Shown: positions 28,572 through 37,479, numbered from the stretch's first letter. The stretch is 64,000 nt of DNA from Idiomarina seosinensis (GCF_003987275.1 NZ_PIQF01000001.1:806001-870000); one strand, 5' to 3'. Notes: a model not told the origin generated them from the letters alone. Numbers and translations are program-made.

Positions 28572-29802
28572 AACACGCCTTAGTTGCCGTTAACTGCACG
28601 ACTGACACTGTTTCCTCTAAAAAACCACCCTGACAATAACTAAAGTAATAATTCCAGAGTCGGGTAAAGCGCTCGTCATAACCCAACGGCTCTAATTCGT
28701 CCCGTCGGGCGTTAAAATCTAACTGCCAGCGCTTTAATGTCTCGGCGTAGCTTTTACCCATATCATGCACGTCGCGTACCACCATCTGGGTCTGATCTTT
28801 AAACAGCTTCGACATTTGTGTCAGTGAAGGTAAAAAGCCACCGGGGAATATGTGTTTTTGAATAAAGTCGACTGACCGCGCGTAGCTATTATAACGCTGG
28901 TCGGCAATCGTTATGGCTTGTAGTGCCATCTTACCGCCCGGCTTTAACCGCTCATTACAAGTTCGGAAAAAGATTGGTAGGTACTGTTTACCGACAGCCT
29001 CAATCATTTCCACCGACACTAACTTATCGTATTGCCCTCGCAGGTCGCGATAGTCCTCTTTCAGTAATTCGATTCTATCCTCAAGACCTTCTTCTTTTAT
29101 TCGTTGTTGCGTATAGCGATACTGCTCTTCAGAAATAGTGGTAGTAGTAACATGACAACCAAAATGTTTTGCCGCATGTATAGCCAGGCCGCCCCAGCCG
29201 GTACCTATCTCTAATAGCCGGTCAGACGGTTGCAGTTGCAATTGCTGACATAGGCGGTTCATTTTATTAAGCTGCGCTTGCTCTAGAGAGTCGTCAGAAC
29301 TCTCAAATAAAGCACTAGAATACTGCATATTAGGGTCAAGAAAGCGCGAATAAAGCTCATTACCTAAGTCGTAATGTGCAGATATATTTTTCTGCGCCTG
29401 CTGCTTATGATTGCGGTTTGCCCAGTGAGTCACCTTATTAAAAGGAAAGCTTAGCCAACCCACCCTCGATTCCAATCGGTCTAAAGCAGGTAAGTTACGT
29501 GCAAACACCTGAATCACCGAGGTTAAGTCATTGGTCTCCCAGCTCTTATCAATGTACAGCTCGGCAGCACCGATGCTGCCACCAATTAACAGGGTACGAT
29601 AGAAATTAGGTTTTCTAACGTCAATCTCGGCCCGCAGCTCACTGTATTTATCACCAAACTGGCCAACTAAATGACCCTGTTCGGTGACCACTAAACAGCC
29701 ATGTTTCAAATGACTTAACAAGCGCAAGGCAACGACCCGGAACGCCTTATCTAAACCCTTAAATTCAAATGGAGCGGTTAGCGCGCTTTCACCGTTCGCC
29801 AT
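28564..29802 (-). CDS. Cyclopropane-fatty-acyl-phospholipid synthase-like methyltransferase
   Basis: 412-residue member of the CFA synthase family. The catalytic domain begins ISAHYDLGNELYSRFLD; the SAM loop is LLEIGTGWGGLAIH. Compared with E. coli Cfa the bicarbonate ligand E239 is kept (E268 in MIEAVG), but C139 is Ser163 (MQYSSALF) and H266 is Gln295 (MALQAIT). The enzyme thus lacks two of the bicarbonate ligands and may methylate rather than cyclopropanate. This subgroup occurs in RpoE-ChrR regulons (e.g. R. sphaeroides RSP_1091, from memory). It is in the photolyase operon. Confidence 0.88.
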   Translation of the reverse strand: MANGESALTAPFEFKGLDKAFRVVALRLLSHLKHGCLVVTEQGHLVGQFGDKYSELRAEIDVRKPNFYRTLLIGGSIGAAELYIDKSWETNDLTSVIQVFARNLPALDRLESRVGWLSFPFNKVTHWANRNHKQQAQKNISAHYDLGNELYSRFLDPNMQYSSALFESSDDSLEQAQLNKMNRLCQQLQLQPSDRLLEIGTGWGGLAIHAAKHFGCHVTTTTISEEQYRYTQQRIKEEGLEDRIELLKEDYRDLRGQYDKLVSVEMIEAVGKQYLPIFFRTCNERLKPGGKMALQAITIADQRYNSYARSVDFIQKHIFPGGFLPSLTQMSKLFKDQTQMVVRDVHDMGKSYAETLKRWQLDFNARRDELEPLGYDERFTRLWNYYFSYCQGGFLEETVSVVQLTATKACYD

Positions 29803-29830
29803 GGTTTTTACCCTCTTGTATAACTACTTT

Positions 29831-30544
29831 TTAAGGATGCCCGTAAAACGGCGTGCGTTTAATAAACAGCTTCAAAGCTTGCCAATAAATGCCGCCAATA
29901 ATTTTTAGAGCCATCACTGGTGATGTCTTTAATACGCGATTCACCGCACTACGGTTTAATGAGTGACGGGATAAATTCATTCCTGCCACAAAATCCTTTT
30001 CTTCCGTCGCTGCGGATAGTTGTATAAAAAGGTTTTCGCCGGGATCAGTTAACTTCCAGTGGTAGGTCATTTCCAGTGGGTTAAATGGCGATACGTGAAA
30101 CGCCTTTTTTGAGGTGGGATTTTGCTCGGACAAATCGATCAAATAATAATGGCGTTCTAGCCATGGTGTATTGCTGACCTCTGCCAGCAGGTGGGTAAAT
30201 TCTCCACCTTGCTGCAAATAGTAAAAGTTAACTGGGCTAAAATAGATACCGAAGGTGCGGATATTACCCAGAAAGAAAACCCGACCGGACAAGGGTTTCG
30301 CCGCTAATGCTGACATCTTTGTTAAGGCCGCGTGCTGTAAATCGCCCGTTTCGCCCTTTAAGTAATCTTTGCGCCTGAACCATAGGGGGGCAAAACCTTT
30401 GGTTGAAAACCAACGGCTTACCTTATTAGCCTGGTCAAGTTCATCCAGGGCCAAAAACCACTGCATAAACTGATAATCAAAGTCATGCTGTCGGGGTCGA
30501 AAGCGCCGGTGAAACACTTTTCCCCAGTAGAGCGCGCTATCCAT
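29831..30544 (-). CDS. DUF1365 protein
   Basis: DUF1365 protein of about 237 residues. I start at the ATG at 30544, which leads directly into SALYWGKVFHRRF, the conserved beginning of the family (chromosome-partitioning-like annotation YGKVxHxR); a longer in-frame start at 30580 would sit inside the flavoprotein gene. The FLGNIRTFGIYFSPVNFYYL segment is family-typical. It nearly always neighbours a COG2907 flavoprotein and a CFA-like gene, as here. No activity is proven. Confidence 0.86.
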   Translation of the reverse strand: MDSALYWGKVFHRRFRPRQHDFDYQFMQWFLALDELDQANKVSRWFSTKGFAPLWFRRKDYLKGETGDLQHAALTKMSALAAKPLSGRVFFLGNIRTFGIYFSPVNFYYLQQGGEFTHLLAEVSNTPWLERHYYLIDLSEQNPTSKKAFHVSPFNPLEMTYHWKLTDPGENLFIQLSAATEEKDFVAGMNLSRHSLNRSAVNRVLKTSPVMALKIIGGIYWQALKLFIKRTPFYGHP

Positions 30545-31823
30545 TGTCAGAGCCATTATCAATATCCAATAATGGATCAATACGGTTTACGATATCGATT
30601 GCACTACGCACACCATCCTCATGGAAGCCGTTATACCAATAAGCACCGCAGTAGTGAGTATGCTTGTGTCCACATATCGTATGCCGCTGCTCACGAGCGC
30701 GCAAAGAAGCAATAGAGTACTGCGGATGATCATAACGAAACCGGCGTAGAACCTTTGCTGGATCGATAGCCGCGGTATTATTCAGTGTTACACACAGTGT
30801 TTCTTCACACTCGATGCCTTGCAAAATGTTCATGTTATAGGTGACAGAACTGGGTTTAGATTCTGCATCACCGTCGGTTCTCAGCAAGTAATTCCAACTA
30901 GCCCAGGCACGTTTATTGTTCGGCAATAAGCTTTTGTCGGTATGCAACACAACGTCATTCGGTTGGTACTCTATAGCGCCTAAAACTTGCTGTTCCTGCT
31001 CGGACGCATCGCCTAGCAAGTGCAAGGCCTGGTCGCTATGCGTTGCTATGATCAGCTCGTCAAAATATTCACTCTCGCCATTACTAAATAGCAATTGAAT
31101 TTGTTCCTGCTGCCGATTAATGCGAGTAATTTCTGTATTAAGCCTTACGCGTTCCTGAAACGGTCTAATTAAGGCTGGAATATAAGACTTTGAGCCCCCA
31201 TTAATGGTGTGCCACTGCGGTCGATCCGCAACATTGAGCAACCCATGATGTTCGAAAAAGCGCAAGAAAAAACCCAGCGGAAATTGCTCGGCTTCGGCGA
31301 TACTGGACGACCAAATAGCCGAGATCATTGGCAACAAATACAGCTTTGCAACATCATCACTTATCTGCAGTTCTCCAAGAAACTCACCTAACGTTTTCTG
31401 GTCGACATCCTCACCGTCGGCTATGGCTTTTTTTGCTGCTTTATTAAACGATAAAATACCGTTCAATAATTTATAAAACGAAGGCTTAAATAAGTTCGTT
31501 CTCTGCGCGAATAAGGTATTTAGCGTATGACCGTTGTATTCAAGTCCGGATACTGGGTCAGTCACGCTAAAACTCATTTCTGTGTCACGCCAGTTAACCT
31601 GTAGCTCTCGTAATAACCGTTTGAACCTCGGGTAGGTGCGATCGTTGAAGACGATGAATCCAGTATCTACTCTAAAGCTCTTATTATTAACGGTTACATC
31701 CGATGTGTTGGTATGACCGCCGATATAATCATTTTTTTCAAACACACTCACCGTGTGTTTCTTGCTTAAATAGTAGGCCGCTGTTAAGCCGGAAATGCCA
31801 CTACCGATTACCGCTATTTTCAT
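30537..31823 (-). CDS. FAD-dependent amine-oxidase-like flavoprotein (COG2907)
   Basis: 428 residues. Dinucleotide-binding motif IAVIGSGISGLTAAYYLSK, then FEKNDYIGGHTNTSDV with the FAD glutamate, and the second motif VDTGFIVFNDRTYPRF, diagnostic of COG2907. Monoamine-oxidase-like fold; the substrate is presumably an unsaturated fatty acyl lipid, by genetic association with CFA-like and DUF1365 genes. It overlaps the SDR gene by 4 bp. Confidence 0.88.
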   Translation of the reverse strand: MKIAVIGSGISGLTAAYYLSKKHTVSVFEKNDYIGGHTNTSDVTVNNKSFRVDTGFIVFNDRTYPRFKRLLRELQVNWRDTEMSFSVTDPVSGLEYNGHTLNTLFAQRTNLFKPSFYKLLNGILSFNKAAKKAIADGEDVDQKTLGEFLGELQISDDVAKLYLLPMISAIWSSSIAEAEQFPLGFFLRFFEHHGLLNVADRPQWHTINGGSKSYIPALIRPFQERVRLNTEITRINRQQEQIQLLFSNGESEYFDELIIATHSDQALHLLGDASEQEQQVLGAIEYQPNDVVLHTDKSLLPNNKRAWASWNYLLRTDGDAESKPSSVTYNMNILQGIECEETLCVTLNNTAAIDPAKVLRRFRYDHPQYSIASLRAREQRHTICGHKHTHYCGAYWYNGFHEDGVRSAIDIVNRIDPLLDIDNGSDNG

Positions 31824-32554
31824 CCTTGCTGATTCCTTGCCATACGTCGAGATAACGCTACCTGAGCTCCTTGAGGTAACAGCGACATTAACTTTAACAG
31901 TGCACTAAAAGTACGTGGGAAGCAGATATCTCTTTTGCCTTTATCAATGCCTTTTCGTATCGTTTCGGAGGCAAATTCGACGGAGACACGCATTGGCATT
32001 TCAAAGTCATTGGCATCAGTCATCGGCGTTTTTACAAAGCCCGGAGAGATGGCCAGAACCTGAATGCCATATTGCTCACCCAGATCAACGTCTAAGGCAC
32101 GTGTTATATAGTGCATGGCTGCTTTGGAACCACCGTACGCCTCGGCTTTGGTAAACGGTAACAGGCGGGCTAAGCTGCCCACAATAGCCAGCTTACTCCC
32201 CTTCTTAAGCACGGGCAGTAAACCTTCTACGGTATTCATGGTGCCAAATACGTTGACCCCAAACACACGTTCAAACATTGCTGCGTCAAATTTACTGACA
32301 TCCAAGTACTCGCAGACGCCTGCGCTGAGGATGGCAATATCAATTTCAGCTTGCTGACTTAATACATCGACAGCCTGGGCACGGTCACTAATATCGAACG
32401 CAAGTGTTTGTATTTGCTCCGGGAACTGTTGCTGTAATTCGTTCAAGGCCTGCTGCCGACGACCACAAGCAATCACTTGATGCCCTTGCTTCGCATAATC
32501 TTTTGCCAGTTGAAAGCCGATACCTGACGTTGCTCCGGTAATTAATATTCTCAC
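31820..32554 (-). CDS. Short-chain dehydrogenase/reductase
   Basis: 244-residue classical SDR: cofactor motif ITGATSGIGFQLA, NAG-equivalent LSAGVCEY, catalytic Ser (IVGSLARLLPF), and the YGGSKAAMHY segment with Tyr and Lys. The R following the second strand (CGRRQQ) suggests an NADPH preference. It overlaps neighbours by 4 bp on both sides, in the photo-oxidative-stress array; SDR genes also occur in the RpoE regulon of Rhodobacter. Confidence 0.9.
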   Translation of the reverse strand: MRILITGATSGIGFQLAKDYAKQGHQVIACGRRQQALNELQQQFPEQIQTLAFDISDRAQAVDVLSQQAEIDIAILSAGVCEYLDVSKFDAAMFERVFGVNVFGTMNTVEGLLPVLKKGSKLAIVGSLARLLPFTKAEAYGGSKAAMHYITRALDVDLGEQYGIQVLAISPGFVKTPMTDANDFEMPMRVSVEFASETIRKGIDKGKRDICFPRTFSALLKLMSLLPQGAQVALSRRMARNQQG

Positions 32555-32985
32555 TCTGCCACCAACCGTTGTTTAATTTTATCGATAACATAACCAACCA
32601 GCGGGACATGCTCGTAGAGCATGGCTCCAAGGTCATAATGATCCTGTTGTTCGCGTATCTTGCCATCTTCGAATTTGAGGTAGCTTACTCCCGGTAATAC
32701 AATCTCCATGCCATCACCTAATTTGGGGTGAGCAAATCGCATCTGCCACGCTAAAAAGGCTTTATCCTCTCCGACTAATTCATCATCAAAAGCAAAATGG
32801 CAATAATCAACGTTTTCCGTCGAGTGTTCGAAGTATTTCTTTAAGTCTTCAAGACCGACCAGTTGATGAATTGGATCCGTGAAGCTTACTTCTTCATGGT
32901 ACATCTCATCGAGCTGGTCCAGGTTCTCTGTTTTGAACTCGTCATAAAACGACTTGAGCGAATCGACCAATTCTTGTTTATCCAT
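32551..32985 (-). CDS. NTF2-like / SnoaL-fold protein
   Basis: 144 residues of the nuclear-transport-factor-2 superfamily: helical N-terminus FYDEFKTENLDQLDEMYHEE, then VSFTDPIHQLVGLEDLKKYF and a long antiparallel sheet. Such proteins act as isomerases, hydrolases or binding scaffolds. Overlaps phrB by 8 bp and the SDR by 4 bp. It is a standing member of photolyase-SDR-COG2907 clusters in gammaproteobacteria; function unknown. Confidence 0.85.
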   Translation of the reverse strand: MDKQELVDSLKSFYDEFKTENLDQLDEMYHEEVSFTDPIHQLVGLEDLKKYFEHSTENVDYCHFAFDDELVGEDKAFLAWQMRFAHPKLGDGMEIVLPGVSYLKFEDGKIREQQDHYDLGAMLYEHVPLVGYVIDKIKQRLVAE

Positions 32986-34393
32986 TTTTCACCTGCTTGA
33001 AAGTTGTTAGAAAACGTTCTCGCGCCACACCATGATCAACAATCGGCTGTGGGTATGAGTTTTCAGCTTGCTGTTTCAACCAGCTATGCGGCCAATGAAT
33101 GTGTTTTGTAGGCACAGCCTCCAGTTCCTTAACCCAATTACGAATGTAGCTACCGTCGGGATCAAATCTTTCGCTCTGCCTTATCGGATTGAATACTCTA
33201 AAGTACGGCACTGCATCGGTTCCTACCGATGCACTCCACTGCCAGCCACCGTTATTCGCGGGGAAACTACCGTCTATTAGCTTTTTCATGAAATAGCGCT
33301 CACCCCAACGCCAGTCGATAAGCAAATCTTTTACCAGAAAATTAGCGGTAATCATGCGTAGCCGATTGTGCATCCAGCCTGTGGCATTGAGCTGACGCAT
33401 ACCTGCGTCGACAATCGGGTATCCCGTTTGCCCATCACACCAGCGCTTAAACTGCTGCTTATCGTCCCGCCAGGGTATATTCTGTGTCTGCTGTTGATAG
33501 TTCTCGCCACGACTTAAACGAGGTTCGTGATACATCAAGTGCTGATAAAACTCTCGCCAGGCCAACTCGGTTAACCAGGTATCAGGGCCAGGTTCAAGCC
33601 CATATGGGAAAGATGGGGACAATGCCTGTAGGCTGCGAGCTACCGTTTTCGGCGATATAACACCTAACTCCAGGTAAGCAGACAACTTTGACGTTCCATC
33701 AATGGCTGGAATATCCCTGTTTTGCTGGTAGTCCTCGACCTGATGGCCGACAAACTGTCCAAACTTACTCAGCACTGCCTGCTCGCCGACCGGCCAATGC
33801 GATGTATCGGCTCTGGGTAAAGGACATTCTGGTAACACATCGGACTGCCCTTCAAGGCTTTTAGCGACTGAAGGTGGGGGTGATGGCGCCCAGTCATTGA
33901 GCTCAGCGACGCGACTTCGCCAAGCTTTATTAAAGGGGGTGAATACCTTGTAATACTCACCCTGTTTATTTTTGACTTGGGCTGGTGGTATTAGCACCAT
34001 ACCATGCGAGAAATAGCAGCCGATCGACTGCTGTTTTAAAGCCGCCGCAACCGCCCGATCACGTCGCACTTCATCCAACGGATATTCAGCATTAGCGTAT
34101 AAGTTAGTTGCTAAAAACTCCTCGGCAATACTTGATAAAATAGAGCCTGATTGCGAAAAAGAGTCATGCACCTTAACTTTTAGTAATATACCAAGTTGCT
34201 CTAGTTCAGTCCTAAATTGTTGTAGATGGCGCCACAGCAGATCCATTTTATGCGGTGACCACAGATGTTTTTCAAAGGTGTGCTTTGGCACCAAATAGAC
34301 ACCGACGACGTTATCGTGGTTGGCACACGCGGCTTCTAAAGCCGGGTTATCTCGTACTCTTAAGTCATGGCGAAACCATACAATTGCAGTCAT
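32978..34393 (-). CDS. phrB: Deoxyribodipyrimidine (CPD) photolyase
   Basis: Light-driven repair enzyme for cyclobutane pyrimidine dimers, 471 residues, class I CPD type. N-terminal antenna domain opens TAIVWFRHDLRVRDNPAL; the FAD domain has GWMHNRLRMITANFLVKDLL and the GDGSFPANNGGWQW-like DGSFPANNGGWQWSASVGTD core, where the Trp electron-transfer residues lie. It is the second gene of the array, just after DUF523/DUF1722, and is the strongest pointer to light/singlet-oxygen stress as the stimulus. Confidence 0.96.
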   Translation of the reverse strand: MTAIVWFRHDLRVRDNPALEAACANHDNVVGVYLVPKHTFEKHLWSPHKMDLLWRHLQQFRTELEQLGILLKVKVHDSFSQSGSILSSIAEEFLATNLYANAEYPLDEVRRDRAVAAALKQQSIGCYFSHGMVLIPPAQVKNKQGEYYKVFTPFNKAWRSRVAELNDWAPSPPPSVAKSLEGQSDVLPECPLPRADTSHWPVGEQAVLSKFGQFVGHQVEDYQQNRDIPAIDGTSKLSAYLELGVISPKTVARSLQALSPSFPYGLEPGPDTWLTELAWREFYQHLMYHEPRLSRGENYQQQTQNIPWRDDKQQFKRWCDGQTGYPIVDAGMRQLNATGWMHNRLRMITANFLVKDLLIDWRWGERYFMKKLIDGSFPANNGGWQWSASVGTDAVPYFRVFNPIRQSERFDPDGSYIRNWVKELEAVPTKHIHWPHSWLKQQAENSYPQPIVDHGVARERFLTTFKQVKNG

Positions 34394-34394
34394 G

Positions 34395-35342
34395 TTAAAG
34401 TCCGTAACGCAGTTTTAAATCATCTGGGTAAGGCTGGATATACCATTGGCTTTGCAAATAACTATTAGGAAATTCGCGCAGGTAGTGGCGAATCAACGTC
34501 AATGGCGCTATCAACGGCAATACCCCATCGTGATACTGCAAAATAGTGTCACTCAGCTCGGCTTTTTGCTCGGCACTAAGTTTTGCTTTGAAATACCCTT
34601 GAATATGTTGCATTACGTTGGTGTGATTTCGTCTGGAGGCGGGCTCTCCAATAGCATTCATCAAGCTTTCGATATACTCCTTTGCAAACTTTTCTGTTAT
34701 TTGCTGCTGCTCACCCAGCCGCCGTCCGAGTTCTCGGTACTGCGCTTGGTTGTGCGCCAAAAGCAAAAGTTTACAACGCGTGTGAAAATCTAACAGGGTC
34801 GACTTTTTAAGCGGCCGCTCCAGCGCTTGCCAATGACCATAAACCCAAACACGAAGGATAAAATTTTCGCGAAGATAAGGGTCATTCAGCCGGCCGTCTT
34901 CCTCGAGCGGTAATGCTGGGTTTAATTGCTGCAGACGTTCGGCAAATAACCCCATCGCCTCTTTTCGAGCGTGGCCAGTTTCCGGGTCGTAAAGCTTTAC
35001 CCTTTCCATACCACAACTCGGCGATTTTGCGCACAGCACATAACCACTAAGTTGTTCTGCCTTTATTTGTATCCGATCAGCAAACTCTCGCAATTTTAAG
35101 CTGACATCTTCACCGGTTTTCGGAATCACAGCTCGAACCTGCTCGGCGTGCTTTTCCAGCCTTATGGTTGGACGAGGTATCGGCAAACCGATACCAACTT
35201 CAGGGCAAAACCGCACAAACTCGACATGTCGCGACAGCTCATCATCACAAAATGCGGAACGCTTATGGCCGCCGTCAAATCTCACCTGATCGCCGAGTAA
35301 ACAGGAGCTGATACCTACTTTTAATTTTGCTTGTTGCTGCAT
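34395..35342 (-). CDS. DUF523 and DUF1722 fusion protein (YbgA-like)
   Basis: 315 residues. The N-terminal DUF523 part holds VGISSCLLGDQVRFDGGHKRS and the cysteine pair in CAKSPSCG; the C-terminal DUF1722 part (about 175-315) contains KCKLLLLAHNQAQYRELG-like sequence and the KEYIESLMNAIGEPASRRNHTN region. E. coli YbgA sits beside phrB in the same way, giving the long-standing photolyase association; the activity is unknown. First gene of the minus-strand array. Confidence 0.9.
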   Translation of the reverse strand: MQQQAKLKVGISSCLLGDQVRFDGGHKRSAFCDDELSRHVEFVRFCPEVGIGLPIPRPTIRLEKHAEQVRAVIPKTGEDVSLKLREFADRIQIKAEQLSGYVLCAKSPSCGMERVKLYDPETGHARKEAMGLFAERLQQLNPALPLEEDGRLNDPYLRENFILRVWVYGHWQALERPLKKSTLLDFHTRCKLLLLAHNQAQYRELGRRLGEQQQITEKFAKEYIESLMNAIGEPASRRNHTNVMQHIQGYFKAKLSAEQKAELSDTILQYHDGVLPLIAPLTLIRHYLREFPNSYLQSQWYIQPYPDDLKLRYGL

Positions 35343-35484
35343 AATTCCTACTACTATTAACTTTTGTTTTTTAATAACGTATATAGCGTCAGAAAAGATT
35401 GATCCGAGCCAAACTATTTAGATCCAACACCCATTTACTTGCGTAATCATCTGCAACTTTCTTTTAAAACGGCAGTTAAGTGTT
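35343..35484. promoter_or_regulatory. Divergent intergenic region of the photo-oxidative-stress array
   Basis: 142 bases between the first minus-strand array gene and the LON-domain gene. It holds a plus-strand TGATCC at 35400-35405, the hexamer known as the -35 of RpoE-ChrR promoters, about 80 bp before the LON-gene start. No equivalent hexamer was found on the minus strand for the array itself. No binding site is proven. Confidence 0.35.
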
Positions 35485-36063
35485 ATGACGCAGTACGAAG
35501 AACTACCGCTATTTCCACTGACAGCGCATGTGTTACCGCAAGGCAAGTTGTGCTTGCGGATTTTTGAACCGCGCTATACCCGTCTGGTCAAACGCTGCAT
35601 GTCAGAACAATCTGACTTCGTAATATGTATGTTCGACCCTAACGAAGGCAAGGATTCAGAAAATTATATTTTGCCTTATGGAACAGCCGTAAAAATTATT
35701 GATTTTGAAATGCTTGATGATGGTTTTCTTGGAATAACCGTAGAGGGAGTGAGCCGGATTTGCATCAAGCAGCGTCATCGAGAGGCCGACGGACTTCATA
35801 TCGGTTCCGTCGAACGTTTAGACGACTGGCCGACAGCCACAGTTAGTGACGATAAAACCGTTTTAAAAGACAGACTCAAAGAAATTTATCAGGTATATCC
35901 AGAATTAGGCTCACTCTATAAAGCAGAGGCGTTTGATGAGCTCAGCTGGCTGTGCCAGCGCTGGTTAGAGATTTTGCCGTTGGATGTTCACGTAAAACAA
36001 AATTTAATCAAGCAAGATAATTCGCTTAAAGTTTCTGAATATCTGCTACAATTGGTTGCGTAG
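35485..36063 (+). CDS. LON substrate-binding-domain protein
   Basis: 192-residue stand-alone LON N-terminal domain. The opening ELPLFPLTAHVLPQGKLCLRIFEPRY is the family signature; there is no ATPase or protease part. Such proteins may present substrates to Lon or act alone. It sits between the photolyase array and the ECF sigma factor gene, co-directional with the latter, so it may belong to the stress regulon. Confidence 0.88.
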   Translation: MTQYEELPLFPLTAHVLPQGKLCLRIFEPRYTRLVKRCMSEQSDFVICMFDPNEGKDSENYILPYGTAVKIIDFEMLDDGFLGITVEGVSRICIKQRHREADGLHIGSVERLDDWPTATVSDDKTVLKDRLKEIYQVYPELGSLYKAEAFDELSWLCQRWLEILPLDVHVKQNLIKQDNSLKVSEYLLQLVA

Positions 36064-36085
36064 TTAAACATTTTTTCTGATTTCG

Positions 36086-36113
36086 GTGATCCACTGACTA
36101 CGGGACCACGTTC
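36086..36113 (+). promoter_or_regulatory. Candidate RpoE-type autoregulated promoter for the ECF sigma gene
   Basis: GTGATCC at 36086-36092 matches the -35 hexamer reported for the RpoE-ChrR group (TGATCC). Sixteen bases later CGTTC (36109-36113) could be the -10. It lies about 40-60 bp before the first ATG of the sigma gene. The -10 assignment is tentative, and one hexamer in this length is not statistically strong. Confidence 0.45.
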
Positions 36114-36149
36114 ATAGTAAGACAATAAGCAATAAAAGCAGGTCTAATT

Positions 36150-36770
36150 ATGCAAGTGATGTCAGAGAGAACTTCGCAACGGGGAGTTATGAAAGCATCC
36201 CAGCAAGACACTGCCGACAAGGCAGCTGAGCTTCTCGCGAAAGTCGCAGAGTCTCGTAGTAGAGCTGCGTTTAGTGAGTTGTTTAGTCATTTCGCTCCCA
36301 AACTGCAGGCCTATGGGACTCGCCAGTTTGGTAACGAACAAACCGCCATGGACTTGGTTCAGGAAACGATGACCAATGTTTGGCACAAAGCCCATCTATT
36401 TAAACCCGATCGAGGCTCACCATCCACCTGGATTTTTACCATTGCTCGGAATATCCGCTTTGATCTGTTGCGTAAGAATAAAAAACGCAAAGACGATATA
36501 AGTGCCGATGAACTTTGGCCTATCCTGGCTGAAAAAAATGATAGCCTTGACGATGGTTACGCGTTAGATAACGATGTCCTGATGCAAGAAATTGCCCACT
36601 ACTATGGCCAACTTCCTAACGCTCAGCGCGTTGTCGTAGAAAAAATTTATATCGAAGGCAAATCACAGCAAGAAGTATCGGATTCGTTGGGGATCCCGTT
36701 AGGTACTGTGAAGTCTCGTACCCGACTGGCATTAAAGAAGCTGAAAGAGTTAATAGTAGAACATGATTAA
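36150..36770 (+). CDS. rpoE: ECF-family RNA polymerase sigma factor (RpoE/ChrR-partner type)
   Basis: Group IV sigma factor, 206 residues: region 2 AFSELFSHFAPKLQAYGTRQ with the DLVQETMTNVWHKAH promoter-melting part, and region 4 IYIEGKSQQEVSDSLGIPLGTVKSRTRLALKKL helix-turn-helix. The following gene encodes a ChrR-type anti-sigma that overlaps it by 8 bp. I keep ATG 36150; ATG 36159 and 36189 are alternatives. Likely activator of the photolyase/lipid array under singlet oxygen stress, by analogy with Rhodobacter. Confidence 0.9.
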   Translation: MQVMSERTSQRGVMKASQQDTADKAAELLAKVAESRSRAAFSELFSHFAPKLQAYGTRQFGNEQTAMDLVQETMTNVWHKAHLFKPDRGSPSTWIFTIARNIRFDLLRKNKKRKDDISADELWPILAEKNDSLDDGYALDNDVLMQEIAHYYGQLPNAQRVVVEKIYIEGKSQQEVSDSLGIPLGTVKSRTRLALKKLKELIVEHD

Positions 36771-37452
36771 ATCACATCCTAGCGAAGCCATATTGTATCA
36801 ATACGCCGCCGGCGACTTAGGTGCATCAATGACCCTGGTGGTAGGCACCCACATAGATATGTGCCCGGTTTGTCAGCAAACTGTAGGAGAGATAGAAGAG
36901 GACTTGTGCCGTCAGCACTTAGATACTGTCGTCGAGACTCTCACCGTCCCTAGTTCTGACCATGAGGGGATCAGTAAAGCTCACTGCGACAAAATGCTGG
37001 AAGAAATATTTTCTTCCGAGGCGAAGCCTCCAGTTAAAGCAGAAGAGTTGATATGCCTGGAAGGACGCCGCTTTATTTTGCCGCGTACCTTGGCACACAA
37101 CCGCAGCCGTATTGGTGACTGGACCAACATGGTCGGTAAATTATGGCGAGCGCCGGTTAACGTAGGTCCTAAAGGTCATACCAACCTTATTTATATGGCT
37201 CCTGGAACTCAGGTTCCGGAACATACCCATAAAGGCCAGGAAGCAACATTAGTGGTTGATGGTGTGTTCAATGATGAAAAAGATATTTATTACAACGGTG
37301 ATTTTATCTTGTTGGATGGTGAACGCACTCATACACCGCAAACAACGGATCATGACTGCTTAACTCTGGCGACGCTAGATGCGCCACTGCATTTCACATC
37401 CGGTATAAGCCGTTTGTTAAATCCGTTTAGCAGCTTGTTCTTTCGAACTTAG
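36763..37452 (+). CDS. chrR: ChrR-type anti-sigma factor (ZAS domain plus cupin)
   Basis: 229 residues. N-terminal zinc anti-sigma domain with H5, H30, C34 and C37 (HIDMCPVC), which matches the R. sphaeroides ligands H6, H31, C35, C38 shifted by one. C-terminal cupin (about 100-229) with H154, H156 and E160 (HTHKGQE) and H190 (ERTHTP), the metal set needed for singlet-oxygen response in Rhodobacter ChrR. Overlaps the sigma gene by 8 bp, which suggests translational coupling to keep stoichiometry. Confidence 0.92.
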   Translation: MIKSHPSEAILYQYAAGDLGASMTLVVGTHIDMCPVCQQTVGEIEEDLCRQHLDTVVETLTVPSSDHEGISKAHCDKMLEEIFSSEAKPPVKAEELICLEGRRFILPRTLAHNRSRIGDWTNMVGKLWRAPVNVGPKGHTNLIYMAPGTQVPEHTHKGQEATLVVDGVFNDEKDIYYNGDFILLDGERTHTPQTTDHDCLTLATLDAPLHFTSGISRLLNPFSSLFFRT

Positions 37453-37479
37453 TAGCGCGGTGTCATTGTAAAAAATATA

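Noticed and set aside
27008-35342. Other TGATCC/GGATCA hexamers inside the array genes as sigma promoters
   Set aside because: A 6-mer is expected by chance many times in a window this size; the internal ones lack position or context support.
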